Origin: Fibrobacteria bacterium | GTDB lineage: Bacteria > Fibrobacterota > Fibrobacteria > UBA11236 | Direction of reading: 5' to 3' | Length of the DNA stretch: 45,534 nt | NCBI GenBank assembly: GCA_021155885.1 | Contig: JAJNBB010000042.1 | Location: forward strand, 1 to 45,534 | In this document: positions 28,301-36,917 of the stretch, in pieces | Layout: each line of letters opens with the position of its first letter | Numbering within the stretch: position 1 is the first letter of the stretch | Translations under genes and position numbers: made by a program | Notes under the pieces: generated by a model | The model's input: the letters and a program-made list of their open reading frames with translations, nothing else | What the model was told of the DNA's origin: nothing | Database searches by the model: none

Positions 28301-29520
28301 GCGATGGGAACGCCCACTTCCGCCACGATGCTGTCCACGGCATAGCCGATGACGGGAGCCACAGAATCGGTCACCAAGGTTTGCGCGGCGTTCTGGCTGG
28401 CGAAGTCGAGGGCGTTCCAGTTCGCATTGCGAACCACCTTCGAGACGCGGATTTCATCCAGGATGCCGTCGAAGAATCGGTCGTTGCTGGTGGGCTGGGT
28501 TCCCGCCGCGCCGCCCCACTTGCCGATATAGACGTTGGCGGTGTCCACGCGGATGGCGCCGTTGGCGGCGGTCGTGTAGGTGGTGTCCACCAGGACGCCG
28601 TTGATGTAGAGCATCGAGGAGGGCCCGTTGCGGATGCCCACGATGTGCAGCCAGTTATTCAGGGCGGAGCCCCCGGGAAGGGAAACGGCCTGCCAGCCGC
28701 CGTTGTTGGTGCCCGAAACGATGGAGGCGTACTGAAAGAATTCCAGGGTGGTGCCGTTGCTGTGCATGGCGTACTGGTTGTCGCCCTTGCCGATGATCGT
28801 GCGGAACTGGTTGTTGCTTTGCTGGTTGATCCAGGCGGAGAGCGTATACACGCCGCTGTCGGGGAAGTTCAGTGCTCCCGTGCTGGAGTTTTCAATCCGG
28901 TAGGCGCCGCCGGTGCCGTCGTTGTTCGTGCTGGCCGGGAAGTCCTGGCCCCTGCCGATCACGCCCGCGACGGAGGTAATCTGGGGATTGTTGGTGTTGG
29001 CGTTGCCGACGACGGTGCCGTTGAAGGCGTTCGCCGTGACGCTGGCCAGGCTGTTCGTGGCGCCGTTCATGTGCCACACGGCCACGAACCCGTTGGCGGT
29101 GTCGAACACCGCCGTCGACTGCGAGCTGTCGGCCGCGCCGGCGTTACCCCAGTGCATCCGGAAATTCTGGGTCAGGCTGTTCGAATACACCGTGTCCAGC
29201 AGCACCCAGACCGCGCCGATGCGATTGGTCGCGTCCCAGGTCTCGATGGAATGCTTGAGGCGGGTCGTATTGTCCGACTTGGTGAAGCGGATGTCCGCGC
29301 CGGTCGTCTTGGCCGCCGCGAAAATCGCGGAGTCCGCCTGGCCCAGGCGCACCAGCATGGGATACTTGAGCACGTTGGCCGTGATCGTCGTGGACGTTTT
29401 TGAATTCGCCAGCGTGTTCAGATGCAGGGTCCGATGCCCCGACCAGTTTGTGTTATAACCCGTTTCCTGCGTCAGGCCGAGGCCCGCCAGCAGAAGAACA
29501 GGTGCTAGAATACGTCGCAT
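25351..29520 (-). CDS. Large secreted protein with three DUF2341-LamG units and sorting domain (B)
   Basis: This 1389-residue protein has a signal peptide (MRRILAPVLLLAGLGLTQ) and three DUF2341-LamG units (about 25-385, 480-850 and 915-1280). The units are joined by putative Ig (He_PIG) segments such as NPALPAGLTF...GMISGNPTA and LPAGISFNDTTGVFSGTPTG. The tail (KVRIAIIDMFGRTVWNR, WNGYSSNGVDVGSGIYVVRM) is the same FlgD-like/type IX-style domain as gene A and ends RKVPLTH. I count 15 D-S/T-[AILMTV] sites, the form of the Bacteroidota O-glycosylation motif. It is probably a surface adhesin or ligand-binding protein; no enzyme domain is recognised. GAGGGG precedes the ATG. Gene B has its own terminator and spacer, so it is likely a separate transcript. 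Confidence 0.85.
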   Translation of the reverse strand: MRRILAPVLLLAGLGLTQETGYNTNWSGHRTLHLNTLANSKTSTTITANVLKYPMLVRLGQADSAIFAAAKTTGADIRFTKSDNTTRLKHSIETWDATNRIGAVWVLLDTVYSNSLTQNFRMHWGNAGAADSSQSTAVFDTANGFVAVWHMNGATNSLASVTANAFNGTVVGNANTNNPQITSVAGVIGRGQDFPASTNNDGTGGAYRIENSSTGALNFPDSGVYTLSAWINQQSNNQFRTIIGKGDNQYAMHSNGTTLEFFQYASIVSGTNNGGWQAVSLPGGSALNNWLHIVGIRNGPSSMLYINGVLVDTTYTTAANGAIRVDTANVYIGKWGGAAGTQPTSNDRFFDGILDEIRVSKVVRNANWNALDFASQNAAQTLVTDSVAPVIGYAVDSIVAEVGVPIATQLPVLFSGVPHPTVAINPALPAGLTFTTGNTNRGMISGNPTAAQARTMHVITATNAKGTFMDTIYVTVNANTESYTAWTGIKTLTFTSPATETVAQYPLLVRLTAADSAVFAGAGANGASLRFSRTDAVKLKYAVESWNATTRNAIVWVLVDQVTPGSNSLRMHWGNGSAASQSNSQAVFSRSNGFVGVWHMGDASGATARPNSVQPGVNDAVPGGSETATMLPIAGVIGMADTLRAQGALNTTKATDDHFYLGNGIRFANYQMSMSMWINLPVTIPSGWNHWIGFGNIAGSDNVWFGRVGSNNNWKARGAANGSESNSDGSLVVTDGLNPRPAWAHFAITRSGTNGRRWTMHKNGVKLIDFTGTANNHDLLTTVRDSNFIGRALWGDPNTRGTIDEARVENVARSAGWYQLDYATQRPGASPVTLSYGGTISGAPNAAITPRSPVLGGTTTDLYTLTGTLPAGISFNDTTGVFSGTPTGPGGATVTVTANSGVWSASATVNLNFGAADGVYATAWSGHKYVSVNATTAGVTSGNTLKFPVLVSLGTADSVIFNASQATGADIRFTKLDNTTRLKHEIDTWDKANKRAAVWVLVDTVYGGTTGSRLRMHYGNANVADSSQPGAVFDSANGFVAVWHMGGASAVQARVNSVPGGNPAVPTGSSANLASGWGPRAGIIGLADSLRSQSGATGATNRNEDDHLTLGTGKYANFTTGLTISMWSKPIEATGYTGWTQYISFSNGQATDNIWMGRQGNTTDLSAEVYGGTTSWGHVHASGVQAYGAWQHIAFTVTPTGAQTLYRNGSNVMEQAGSGAIPNVERTQNHIGRSPWGDRNYLGGVDEVRISKVARSANWMRLEHANQNAAQNLVALTDAQVNIVTGINNASALLVNGPALSFTALGKGLLFQVRGEASAKVRIAIIDMFGRTVWNRTETVGAGMKSIVWNGYSSNGVDVGSGIYVVRMNLLDAKGLTEKSLTRKVPLTH

Positions 29521-29588
29521 GAATGGATCCCCTCGTGAATGTGACCCCGTCGCCTGGATGCTGAAACAACCTTTTTAATTGCTCCGGG

Positions 29589-29614
29589 AGGAACTCAACG
29601 TACTGCGAGTTCCT
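29589..29614. promoter_or_regulatory. Inverted repeat upstream of gene B
   Basis: AGGAACTC (29589-29596) and GAGTTCCT (29607-29614) form an 8-bp inverted repeat with a 10-base spacer, 69 bases before the gene B start. It is operator-like; no regulator can be named. Confidence 0.35.
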
Positions 29615-29717
29615 GATTTCGGCGGGGTATTTGAAGGAATTGAGGTATAAATAGGTAAAATAAAGGTAAAAACTGGGAGATTATCACGTTCTGTCGATAT
29701 TTAACCACTATAAAAAA

Positions 29718-29748
29718 TCCAAGTAAATGACGAAAAAATCCCAATCCA
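29718..29748. promoter_or_regulatory. Shared AT-rich motif upstream of gene B
   Basis: TCCAAGTAAATGACGAAAAA and the bases after it match the motif at 25250 at 24 of 31 positions. The surrounding 29521-29802 spacer is AT-rich with short GGTAAAA direct repeats near 29650-29670 and holds no gene. Confidence 0.4.
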
Positions 29749-29802
29749 GGGATTGTTTGATTTTGTGATATAGGTATCGATACGTTTCAGTAACGACCCG
29801 GC

Positions 29803-29837
29803 AAGAAAAAAGCCCCCGCTTTTCAGCGGGGGCTTTT
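29803..29837 (-). terminator. Intrinsic terminator of gene C
   Basis: On the minus strand AGCCCCCGCT pairs with AGCGGGGGCT around a four-base loop (stem 29811-29834), followed by a T tract with one interruption. It closes gene C. Confidence 0.93.
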
Positions 29838-29856
29838 CATCCGGGATCAGACCGGT

Positions 29857-32800
29857 TCAGCGCGCGAAGGGAACCGTGCGCTGGAGGGTGCCGACCTGCT
29901 TGCCCGCGGCGTCGATCAGGGAGACCCGAACGATGTAGATGCCGGAGGAGACGGCCACGCCGTTGTTGGCGTTTCCGTTCCAGGACACGTTGTTCAGGCC
30001 CGCGTTGATTTGCGCGGCGTTGTTCCACACCGTGCGGCCCCACATGTCGACCAGGGAGACGTTGGCCTTGCCGGCCTCGACGCCCTGGATCTGGAACAGG
30101 AGGCCCTTGCCGGCGGTTTTCACCATCAGCGAGCGTCCCGTGAACTGGGCCGCGACGTTGCCGATCGAGGTCACGGCGCGCATCGTATCGGTAACCACGA
30201 TCGACCCGGCCTTCTGCGTCTCAAAGCTCAGCTTGATCCAGTTCGTGTCGCGCAGCACGGTCGAAACCGTGATCTCATCCAGCGAACCGTTCATGTAGCG
30301 TTCCGCTCCGTGGAGGCGGCCGATGTAGGCGTTGGCCTGACGGCCGGCGCCGGTGATCGTGACGGAAGCGCCCTGGCCGGCCAGCACGCCATTGACGTAG
30401 ATCTTCGCGTTGACCGCGGAGTCGGCCGTCGGGGTGGCGCCGGACCTATAAGTGCCCACGATCTGGCTCCAGGAGCCGGTCACGCAGGAACCGGGCGCGT
30501 CCGCCGTGAACTCTCCGGCAGTCGCCACGGAGCCGCTGGTGAAGCGCCAGTCGGTGAACGAGGCGTTGGTGTGCAGGGCGAACTGACGGCCCGGGGGGTT
30601 GGCGCCGTTGGTGTACTTCGCGATCGCGGCGATGCGGGCATCGCAGGACGCCGGATTGACCCAGGCGGACACCGTGTATGGGCCGGTTTCGGTGTTCACG
30701 TTCAGCGCGGTGGAATCCGTGCCGATCTGGTACCAGTTCGAGGTGCCGTTGAACGTCTTGGCGCCGCCGATCAGGGCGTTCGTCGCGGCCGTGGGGGCCG
30801 TGGGGGAAGCGGTGCCCGCGTTGCCCTGGCCGCTCGCGTCGACCTGGGTCGTCGAGTCGTTCAGGTGGTACACGGCCATGAAGCCGTTGGCGGCGGAGAA
30901 CACTTCGGTACCGCTCGAGGCGTTCGGCACGCCGGTCTTGTTCCAGTACATGTTGATGTACTGATTGCGCTCATCGGCCTTGATGGAGTCGACCAGCACC
31001 CAGATCGCGGCGGTCTTGCCGGCGCTATCCCAGCTTTCGACCTGGTGCGGCAGGCGGACAACGCCGTTCGCCTTGGTGAAGCGGACGTCGGCGCCCTTGC
31101 CCACCGACTGGGCGAAGCCGGTGTTGAAGTTCGTGCTGTTCAGGCGGATCAGCACGGGGAAGTTGCGCACCAGGCCGCGAACGGCGGCGCCGTTGTTGAC
31201 CGTGGTGTTGATGTACTTCCTGCCGTTATTGCCCCAGGTGGAATACGTCTCGGCGCCGAGGGTGACCGCGATGTTCACGGTGGCCGTGGCGAACCAGGTG
31301 CTGTCGTTCCAGGCCGTCACCGTGTGGGCGCCGGATCCCAGCGTGGTGGGGGTGCCCGAGATCACGCCCGTGGTGTCGTTGAGCACCAGGCCGGCGGGAA
31401 GGGCCGGGGAGACCGAGTAGCGCGAGACCGAACCCTTGACCACGGGGGCATTGGCGGTGATCGCCGAGCCGATCGTATAGGAAGCGTTCGCGTTGGCGTA
31501 GGCCACGCTCGAGACCGGCGCGACGCCGGGCTTCTGCGTCTTGTAGTTCAGAGCGACAACGTCGGCCGATTGCGCGGTCGTGGTGATGTTCAGCTCGTCG
31601 AGCAAGCCGTACCAATAACGGGCGTACGAGGTTCCGAGGGGACCGCCGCCGCTCGCGGCAGTGCCGATGAACACGTTGTACGCGGTATCGCGTCCCGAAT
31701 TGCTGACATTCTGGAGATTGAGGGTCTGGATCAGCTTGCCGTCGATGTAAAGCTTTTCAACCATGGGGTGGCCCACGGCGCCGCCCTGCCAGGTTCCCAC
31801 GATGTGGCGCCAGGCCCGGCGGGTCTGGTCGGTGGTGATGCCGGAAGCCTGAGAGGTGGCCTGGAGGTAGCCGTTGTTGCCGCGCGTCGTGATTTCCCAG
31901 AACTTGCCCGCATTGGTGCCATTGTTGTTGTAGAAGGCGAGCGTGTATTGGTTGTCGCCCTTTTCGATGATCTTCTGGCCGTTCCCGTTGCTGGCCGTGA
32001 GGATGCTGTCGAGATAGACCCACGAAGAGAGCGTGTAGCTCTGGTTCATCTGCAGGTTCAGGGCGCCGCTGGCGCTGTTCGGAACCATGAAGTACTGGTT
32101 GGTGCCGTTGAAGGCGCGGGCGCGCCCGATCAGGCCGACGGTGTCCGCGGGGGCGTTGGTGGCGTTGGCGGTGAAACCGTTGCTCGTCGCGTCGGACTCG
32201 TTGCCCGTGCCGCCGGCGTTCATGTGCCACACGGCCTGGTAGCCCAGCTCCTTCGCGAACACGCCCGAACCGGTGGACTGGCTGTTGGCCGAGGCGTTGC
32301 CCCAGTGAATGCGGATCTCATGGTTGGCGGCGCTGGCCACGTTGTCCATCTGCACCCAAACGGAGGCGTTGCGGCTCGTCGCGTCCCAGGACTCTAGCTG
32401 GTAACGCAGACGCGTGCCGTTGGCGCGCGAGAAGCGCAGGTCGGCGCCACCGGCCTTGGCCTGGACGAACACCAGCGAGTCGGCCGACGGGGTCAGGCGG
32501 ATCAATATGGGATAATGGGTCTGGGCCGCGGCCATCGCGGGGCTGCGGAAATTGACCGTCTTGGTGCCGGTCCACGCGGAGTAGTTGGCCTCCGTGGCGG
32601 CGGCGATGCGAATGTACACGCTGTCCACGGCCGTGCCTTCGCTGTTGGTGGCCGTGACCGCATGGACCGTATTGCCGGCCGTGGTGGGAGTGCCCGAGAT
32701 CACGCCGGTCGCCGTGTTAAGGGTAAGGCCGGCGGGAAGGGCCGGGGACACCGAGTAGGTGACGACGGGGGACGTGACCACGACGGTGGGAGCGAGAGGA

Positions 32801-34050
32801 AGGACCACGTAACCGGCCTCAGAGGCCAGGGTATCCTTGCCGTAAACGAGCAACGGCGCGGTCACCGCGGTCACCGCGACCTGGTTGAGCTTCTGGGTCT
32901 CGTAGCTCATGCGGATGAAGTTCGCGCTGCGGGCCACGTTGGAAAGGGTGACCTCATCGAGGTTGCCGCTCCAGTTGCGGGTGCTGCTACCGGTGCCTTC
33001 GGCCTGCTTGCCGATGCGGACGCGGCTGGTGTCGAGGCGCGGGTTGGCGCTGTTTCCGCCGGAGAACTTCGCGGTGTCGTTGCCCAGGTTGAGCCCGGCC
33101 AGGACGCCGTTCACGTACAGGCGCTCCACGTTGCTGTCGCGCACCGCGGCGACGTGATGCCATCCCGCGATGGGGGCGCCGTTGACGGTGTCGGCGGCGG
33201 CCTGCCAGCCCCAGATGGCGGCCGGATCGCCGATGGGGGCGGGCGTGGTGACGGAGCCGCGGTTGCTGTTGTAGGAGAAGGCTTCCCAGCGCGTGCCGCC
33301 GTTGATCTGCAGCGCCCAGTTGCGGTCGTGCTTCTGCACGATGGTGCGGTTGGCCGAGGCGTTGCCCGTGAGTTGGGCCCATGCGGAGAGAGTGTAGCGG
33401 GAGTTCATGTCGAACGCGAGCTTGCCGGTGTTCGAGCCGTTCACGTCGAAGTAATCGTTGTTTGAGCCGCCGCCGCCGCCGCCGCCCGCGAAGTTGCGGG
33501 CGCCGCCGGCGACGCCGGACGCGATGCCCGGGTTGGAGGACTGGGTGGCCGTGAAGCCGTTGACCGTGGCGTCGGGCTCGTTGTCGGTGTTAAGGGAGGC
33601 GTTCATGTGCCAGACGGCCTGGAAGCCGTTCGCCGTGTCGAATACCGCCGCACCCTTGGAGGAGTCCGCGGCCGCGGCGTTGCCCCAGTACATGCGCGTG
33701 GTGCGCGTGTTGTTGTTGCTGTAGAGGGTATCCAGAAGAACCCAGAGGGCCGCCGAACGCCCGGCCGAGTCCCAGCGCTCGATCTGGTACTTGAGCGGGG
33801 TGACGCCGTCCGATTTGACGAAGCGGATGTCCGCGCCGCCGGTCTTGGCTTCCTTGAAAATCGCCGAGTCGGCCGCGGTCAGGCGGACGAGCAGCGGGAA
33901 TTTGAGCACGTTCGCGCCCAGCGCGAGTCCCGAGGCATTGCTCGTGTTAACGCGGTAAGCCTTGAACTTCGCCCATTGCGTAAAATTCTCTTGAGCGCCG
34001 GCCAGCGAGGCCAGTGCCATAAATACAAGTAATCCTAAACGGCGTTTCAT
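29857..34050 (-). CDS. Large secreted protein with three DUF2341-LamG units and sorting domain (C)
   Basis: This 1397-residue protein is built like gene B: a signal peptide (MKRRLGLLVFMALASLAGA), three DUF2341-LamG units joined by He_PIG-like linkers ([40 protein letters not shown]), and a tail (NVSLVDMWGRTVWNN, VAVSSGIYIVRVSL) ending RTVPFAR. Near residue 190 is a run of seven Gly coded by a GCC-repeat tract (33466-33486). I chose the ATG at 34050, which AGGGGA precedes by 6 bases; an ATG immediately upstream (34053) is the alternative. A longer in-frame extension lacks a signal peptide and is rejected. Predicted surface-exposed binding protein; ligand unknown. Confidence 0.85.
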   Translation of the reverse strand: MKRRLGLLVFMALASLAGAQENFTQWAKFKAYRVNTSNASGLALGANVLKFPLLVRLTAADSAIFKEAKTGGADIRFVKSDGVTPLKYQIERWDSAGRSAALWVLLDTLYSNNNTRTTRMYWGNAAAADSSKGAAVFDTANGFQAVWHMNASLNTDNEPDATVNGFTATQSSNPGIASGVAGGARNFAGGGGGGGSNNDYFDVNGSNTGKLAFDMNSRYTLSAWAQLTGNASANRTIVQKHDRNWALQINGGTRWEAFSYNSNRGSVTTPAPIGDPAAIWGWQAAADTVNGAPIAGWHHVAAVRDSNVERLYVNGVLAGLNLGNDTAKFSGGNSANPRLDTSRVRIGKQAEGTGSSTRNWSGNLDEVTLSNVARSANFIRMSYETQKLNQVAVTAVTAPLLVYGKDTLASEAGYVVLPLAPTVVVTSPVVTYSVSPALPAGLTLNTATGVISGTPTTAGNTVHAVTATNSEGTAVDSVYIRIAAATEANYSAWTGTKTVNFRSPAMAAAQTHYPILIRLTPSADSLVFVQAKAGGADLRFSRANGTRLRYQLESWDATSRNASVWVQMDNVASAANHEIRIHWGNASANSQSTGSGVFAKELGYQAVWHMNAGGTGNESDATSNGFTANATNAPADTVGLIGRARAFNGTNQYFMVPNSASGALNLQMNQSYTLSSWVYLDSILTASNGNGQKIIEKGDNQYTLAFYNNNGTNAGKFWEITTRGNNGYLQATSQASGITTDQTRRAWRHIVGTWQGGAVGHPMVEKLYIDGKLIQTLNLQNVSNSGRDTAYNVFIGTAASGGGPLGTSYARYWYGLLDELNITTTAQSADVVALNYKTQKPGVAPVSSVAYANANASYTIGSAITANAPVVKGSVSRYSVSPALPAGLVLNDTTGVISGTPTTLGSGAHTVTAWNDSTWFATATVNIAVTLGAETYSTWGNNGRKYINTTVNNGAAVRGLVRNFPVLIRLNSTNFNTGFAQSVGKGADVRFTKANGVVRLPHQVESWDSAGKTAAIWVLVDSIKADERNQYINMYWNKTGVPNASSGTEVFSAANGFMAVYHLNDSTTQVDASGQGNAGTASPTAPTAATNALIGGAKTFNGTSNWYQIGTDSTALNVNTETGPYTVSAWVNPASCDARIAAIAKYTNGANPPGRQFALHTNASFTDWRFTSGSVATAGEFTADAPGSCVTGSWSQIVGTYRSGATPTADSAVNAKIYVNGVLAGQGASVTITGAGRQANAYIGRLHGAERYMNGSLDEITVSTVLRDTNWIKLSFETQKAGSIVVTDTMRAVTSIGNVAAQFTGRSLMVKTAGKGLLFQIQGVEAGKANVSLVDMWGRTVWNNAAQINAGLNNVSWNGNANNGVAVSSGIYIVRVSLIDAAGKQVGTLQRTVPFAR

Positions 34051-34162
34051 CATAAATCCCCTGTTGACGTGTAGTGTTTTCCGTACCGGTAGGCGCGGAA
34101 ATCGAGAAACCGGTTCTGAATTTACCGCCAAGTCCCTTTTATTGCGGGTAGTTCCTTCAAAG

Positions 34163-34215
34163 TCGGATTTTTTCTCTTGGTATTTATTTGTCAATCCTAG
34201 ATTTAAAAAATCCGA
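34163..34215. promoter_or_regulatory. Perfect inverted repeat upstream of gene C
   Basis: TCGGATTTTTT (34163-34173) and AAAAAATCCGA (34205-34215) are perfectly complementary across 31 bases. Inside, read on the minus strand, is TTGACAAATAAATACC, whose CAAATAAATACC core also occurs at 25252 on the other strand. It lies about 113 bases before the gene C start. Confidence 0.45.
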
Positions 34216-34427
34216 TTTTCATCCACTTAACTTTGGGTGGCGGTAAAGGGTAATGAATGAATAATACCAGTATAATCCGTGAATAATCGATCCGAACCGG
34301 TTAAAAGTGGCGAATTTACGCCGAAAACCGAACCCATTTGTTGGCGAACTCCCGGATTTGGTGGAAAACCCCTGTTATTTCATTCTTTCACCGGTCCAAA
34401 ACGCGGTTCCGAGCGTGCCGAAAAGAC
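34216..34427. other. Non-coding AT-richer spacer between genes C and D
   Basis: I see no gene here. The stretch is much less GC-rich than its surroundings and has AACCGGTT near 34298, also present near 34107, each followed by a GAATTTAC-like string, hinting at an old duplication. Frames that run through it into gene D are antisense shadows. Confidence 0.5.
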
Positions 34428-34457
34428 AAAAAAAAGAGAGGGTCCGAAGACCCTCTC
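34428..34457 (-). terminator. Intrinsic terminator of gene D
   Basis: On the minus strand GAGAGGGTC and GACCCTCTC form a perfect 9-bp stem with a TTCG tetraloop, followed by eight T. It lies 56 bases past the gene D stop. Confidence 0.95.
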
Positions 34458-34512
34458 TCATGCTCGCGACCCCGGTTTTGCGGGCCGAAAGAACTGTCGC
34501 GCGGGGCTGGGT

Positions 34513-36771
34513 CTAGCGCGTGTAAGCCAGCTTGGATTCCCAGGTGCGCGCGTCGGATCCGACGAAGCGCACGAGGTAGGTGCCCAGGTTCATCGGCTTG
34601 CCGTTCGCCAGGGTTCCGTTCCAGGAGACGGTGGAGCCCGTCACGTTCGCCGACCAGACTTGGCGACCGCGGACGTCCGAGACGAGGAGGCGGCCGGCTT
34701 GCGCGCCTGCGGGCAGCGAGAACAGGATCGCGCCATTGCGCTGCGACACCGTGAAGCGGTCCGCGAGGGCCTGTGCGCCCGGGGCGATGCCCGTGACGGT
34801 GGCGGAGGCCGCCGAGGCGGCGCTGGTGCCGACCGAGTTGGTCGCCTTCACCGTGAAGGTGTGGGCGCCGGTCAACCCGGTGACCGTGCAGGTCAGCGCG
34901 CCGGTGGTCGTGCAGGTCTTGCCCGCGTCGGCCACCGAAGTGACGGTATAGCCGGTGATGGCCGCGCCGCCGTCGTTGGCGGGCGCCGACCAGGTCACGA
35001 TCGCCGAGGTGCCGGCGCTGAGGGTGGCGGTGCCGATCGTGGGCGCGCCGGGCACGGTGGCCACGGAGCCTTCGACGGACACGACGGCGCCGGTCGGGCG
35101 CTGCGTGGCATAGGCCAGGCGGATGAAGTTCGAGTCGCGGGCGACGTCGGACATCTGCACTTCGTCGATGTTCGCGTCCCAGCCGCGGGTCAGGGCCGCG
35201 GTGGCGGACTCAAACATGCCGCCGATCACGACGTCGTTCGCCGTGGTGCGGGCGGTGGTGCCGTTCGCGTTGAAACCGACGCCATAGAGGTTCGTGCCGA
35301 CGAGGACGCCGTCCACGTAGGTGTACAGGCCGGCGGCGCGGCTCACGCCCACGACGTTGCTCCAGCCCGCCTTCATGTCCGCGGCGGTCGAGAAGGCGTG
35401 CGGCCAGCCGCCGCGCAGCACGGCGGCGCCGCCGGGCTGCATCACGTTCAGGAATTCAACGGTTTCCCAGCGGGGATCGCCGTCGTACGCCGTCTGCAGG
35501 GCGTATTGGGTGTTCGACTTCGTGACCACGCTCTTCTGGAGCTGCTGCGTGTTCGTCACCCAGGTGGAGATGGTCCAGGCGGAGCTGTGCGCGAAGTTCA
35601 GCTTGCCGGAAGCGGTGCCGAGGGCGGTCAGATACGAGCTGCCGTCGAAGGCGCGGGCGGGACCGATGGCGCCGGCCGTGGAGGTCGTGCCCGTGGGGGT
35701 CGCATTGTAGGCGTTGGCGGTGGCGTCCTGCTCGACAGCGGTGGCCGCGCCGTTCATGTGCCACACGGCCTGGAAGCCGTTGGCGGTGGAGAAGGTGGCG
35801 GGGCCGTTCGAGGCGGTGGTCTGCCCGGTGGCGCCATAATACATGTTGAAGGTGGTATTGCCGGTGCTGGCGACGGAGGGAACCGTCACCCAGATTTCCG
35901 CCTTGCGGGCGGTGGTGTCCCAGCGCTCGACCTGGTAGGCCAGGGGCGTCGAGTCAGCGGCCGTGAAGCGGAGGTCGGCGCCGGTCTTGGAGGTCGTGAA
36001 GACGTCGGCGTTGGCGCCGGTCAGGCGCACGAGCACCGGGAATTGCGCGACGGCCGCGCCCAGGTTAAGCCCGGTCGTGTTGACGGTGATGGTCTTGCGA
36101 TTGGTCCAGGTGCTGTAGTTCACCGCGGCGCGGGCCTGGATGTGCAGGGTGGTCCTGGTCGTATCCTGGGTCCCGTTGGCGGCGGTGATCACGTAGGTGC
36201 GGCCCGCGAAGGCGGCCGTGGGGGTGCCCGTGATGATGCCCGTGGCCGAAGCCAAAACCAGGCCGGCCGGCAGCGCGGAATCCGCGGTATAGACCATGGT
36301 GCCGGTGCTCAGTCCCAAGGTGGGGGTCACGGCCACGAGGGCCTTGCCCACGGTGGCCGTAATGCCCGAAGTCGGGTATTTGAGGTTGGTCACCGGGCCG
36401 ACCGTGATGGTCTGGAAGGTGATGGAGTCGGCGCCGGCCTGGGCGCGGAAGTGGACATGATACAGCGTGGTTGGGGAAGTGACCGTGGGGGTTCCTGAGA
36501 TCACGCATTTGTTGTTCGCGATGCGCGCGATCGAAAGGCCCGCGGGCAGGGCCGGGGTAACGCCGCAGCCGTTCAGCCCGGCCGCCATGGTGTCGGCGGC
36601 CGCGCCGGCCACGAGGGTGGCGGTGTCGGGGGCGATCGCGACGCCCCGCGTGTAAACGTGGGTGCGCGTCGAATTATTGACGGACCAAGTAACGCCCGGA
36701 ATCAGGGCAAGGGCGGAGCCCATCCCCGCCACGAGCATCACGGCCCCGATTTTCATATGCTTGTTGAACAT
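34513..36771 (-). CDS. Secreted He_PIG/DUF2341/LamG/FN3 protein with sorting domain (D)
   Basis: This 752-residue protein begins [20 protein letters not shown] with a signal peptide, then two putative Ig segments ([40 protein letters not shown]), one DUF2341 domain (about 215-320; [35 protein letters not shown]), a LamG fold (about 325-545), an FN3 domain (about 560-650) with the same KTCT/LTCT cysteines as gene A, and a divergent C-terminal domain ([30 protein letters not shown]) ending in YTR. GAGGGGAGA precedes the ATG at 36771; the Met at residue 6 is an alternative. It diverges from the SGNH/TPR gene across a spacer with tandem operator-like repeats. Function is inferred as surface binding. 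Confidence 0.83.
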   Translation of the reverse strand: MFNKHMKIGAVMLVAGMGSALALIPGVTWSVNNSTRTHVYTRGVAIAPDTATLVAGAAADTMAAGLNGCGVTPALPAGLSIARIANNKCVISGTPTVTSPTTLYHVHFRAQAGADSITFQTITVGPVTNLKYPTSGITATVGKALVAVTPTLGLSTGTMVYTADSALPAGLVLASATGIITGTPTAAFAGRTYVITAANGTQDTTRTTLHIQARAAVNYSTWTNRKTITVNTTGLNLGAAVAQFPVLVRLTGANADVFTTSKTGADLRFTAADSTPLAYQVERWDTTARKAEIWVTVPSVASTGNTTFNMYYGATGQTTASNGPATFSTANGFQAVWHMNGAATAVEQDATANAYNATPTGTTSTAGAIGPARAFDGSSYLTALGTASGKLNFAHSSAWTISTWVTNTQQLQKSVVTKSNTQYALQTAYDGDPRWETVEFLNVMQPGGAAVLRGGWPHAFSTAADMKAGWSNVVGVSRAAGLYTYVDGVLVGTNLYGVGFNANGTTARTTANDVVIGGMFESATAALTRGWDANIDEVQMSDVARDSNFIRLAYATQRPTGAVVSVEGSVATVPGAPTIGTATLSAGTSAIVTWSAPANDGGAAITGYTVTSVADAGKTCTTTGALTCTVTGLTGAHTFTVKATNSVGTSAASAASATVTGIAPGAQALADRFTVSQRNGAILFSLPAGAQAGRLLVSDVRGRQVWSANVTGSTVSWNGTLANGKPMNLGTYLVRFVGSDARTWESKLAYTR

Positions 36772-36830
36772 GTCTCTCCCCTCGAAATGGTTTTGAAGAC
36801 GCCGGTCACGAATAGGTGCCCGGACGCTAT

Positions 36831-36865
36831 ATTAATGTACGTGTTCGTTGCCATTAATTCACGTG
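36831..36865. promoter_or_regulatory. Tandem direct repeats, operator-like
   Basis: ATTAATGTACGTG (36831-36843) and ATTAATTCACGTG (36853-36865) share 11 of 13 bases and are spaced exactly 22 bp apart, about two helical turns. They lie in the spacer between two divergent genes, so a dimeric regulator could bind one face of the DNA. The second copy contains CACGTG. Confidence 0.5.
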
Positions 36866-36880
36866 ATTTGTGTGATCATA

Positions 36881-36899
36881 CGGATACATTTTGTATCCG
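36881..36899 (+). promoter_or_regulatory. Small palindrome overlapping a TAnnTTTTG box
   Basis: CGGATAC (36881-36887) and GTATCCG (36893-36899) form a 7-bp inverted repeat with a five-base centre. The same bases include TACATTTTG, a -7-like box with one extra T. Regulator binding here could block the promoter of the SGNH/TPR gene. Confidence 0.35.
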
Positions 36900-36917
36900 C
36901 TCTCCTCGGATATTCCG

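Noticed and set aside
34279..36498. Long plus-strand frame across gene D
   Set aside because: It is antisense to the DUF2341 gene D, which has signal peptide, domains, Shine-Dalgarno site and terminator. The shadow is Gly/Arg-rich without domains.
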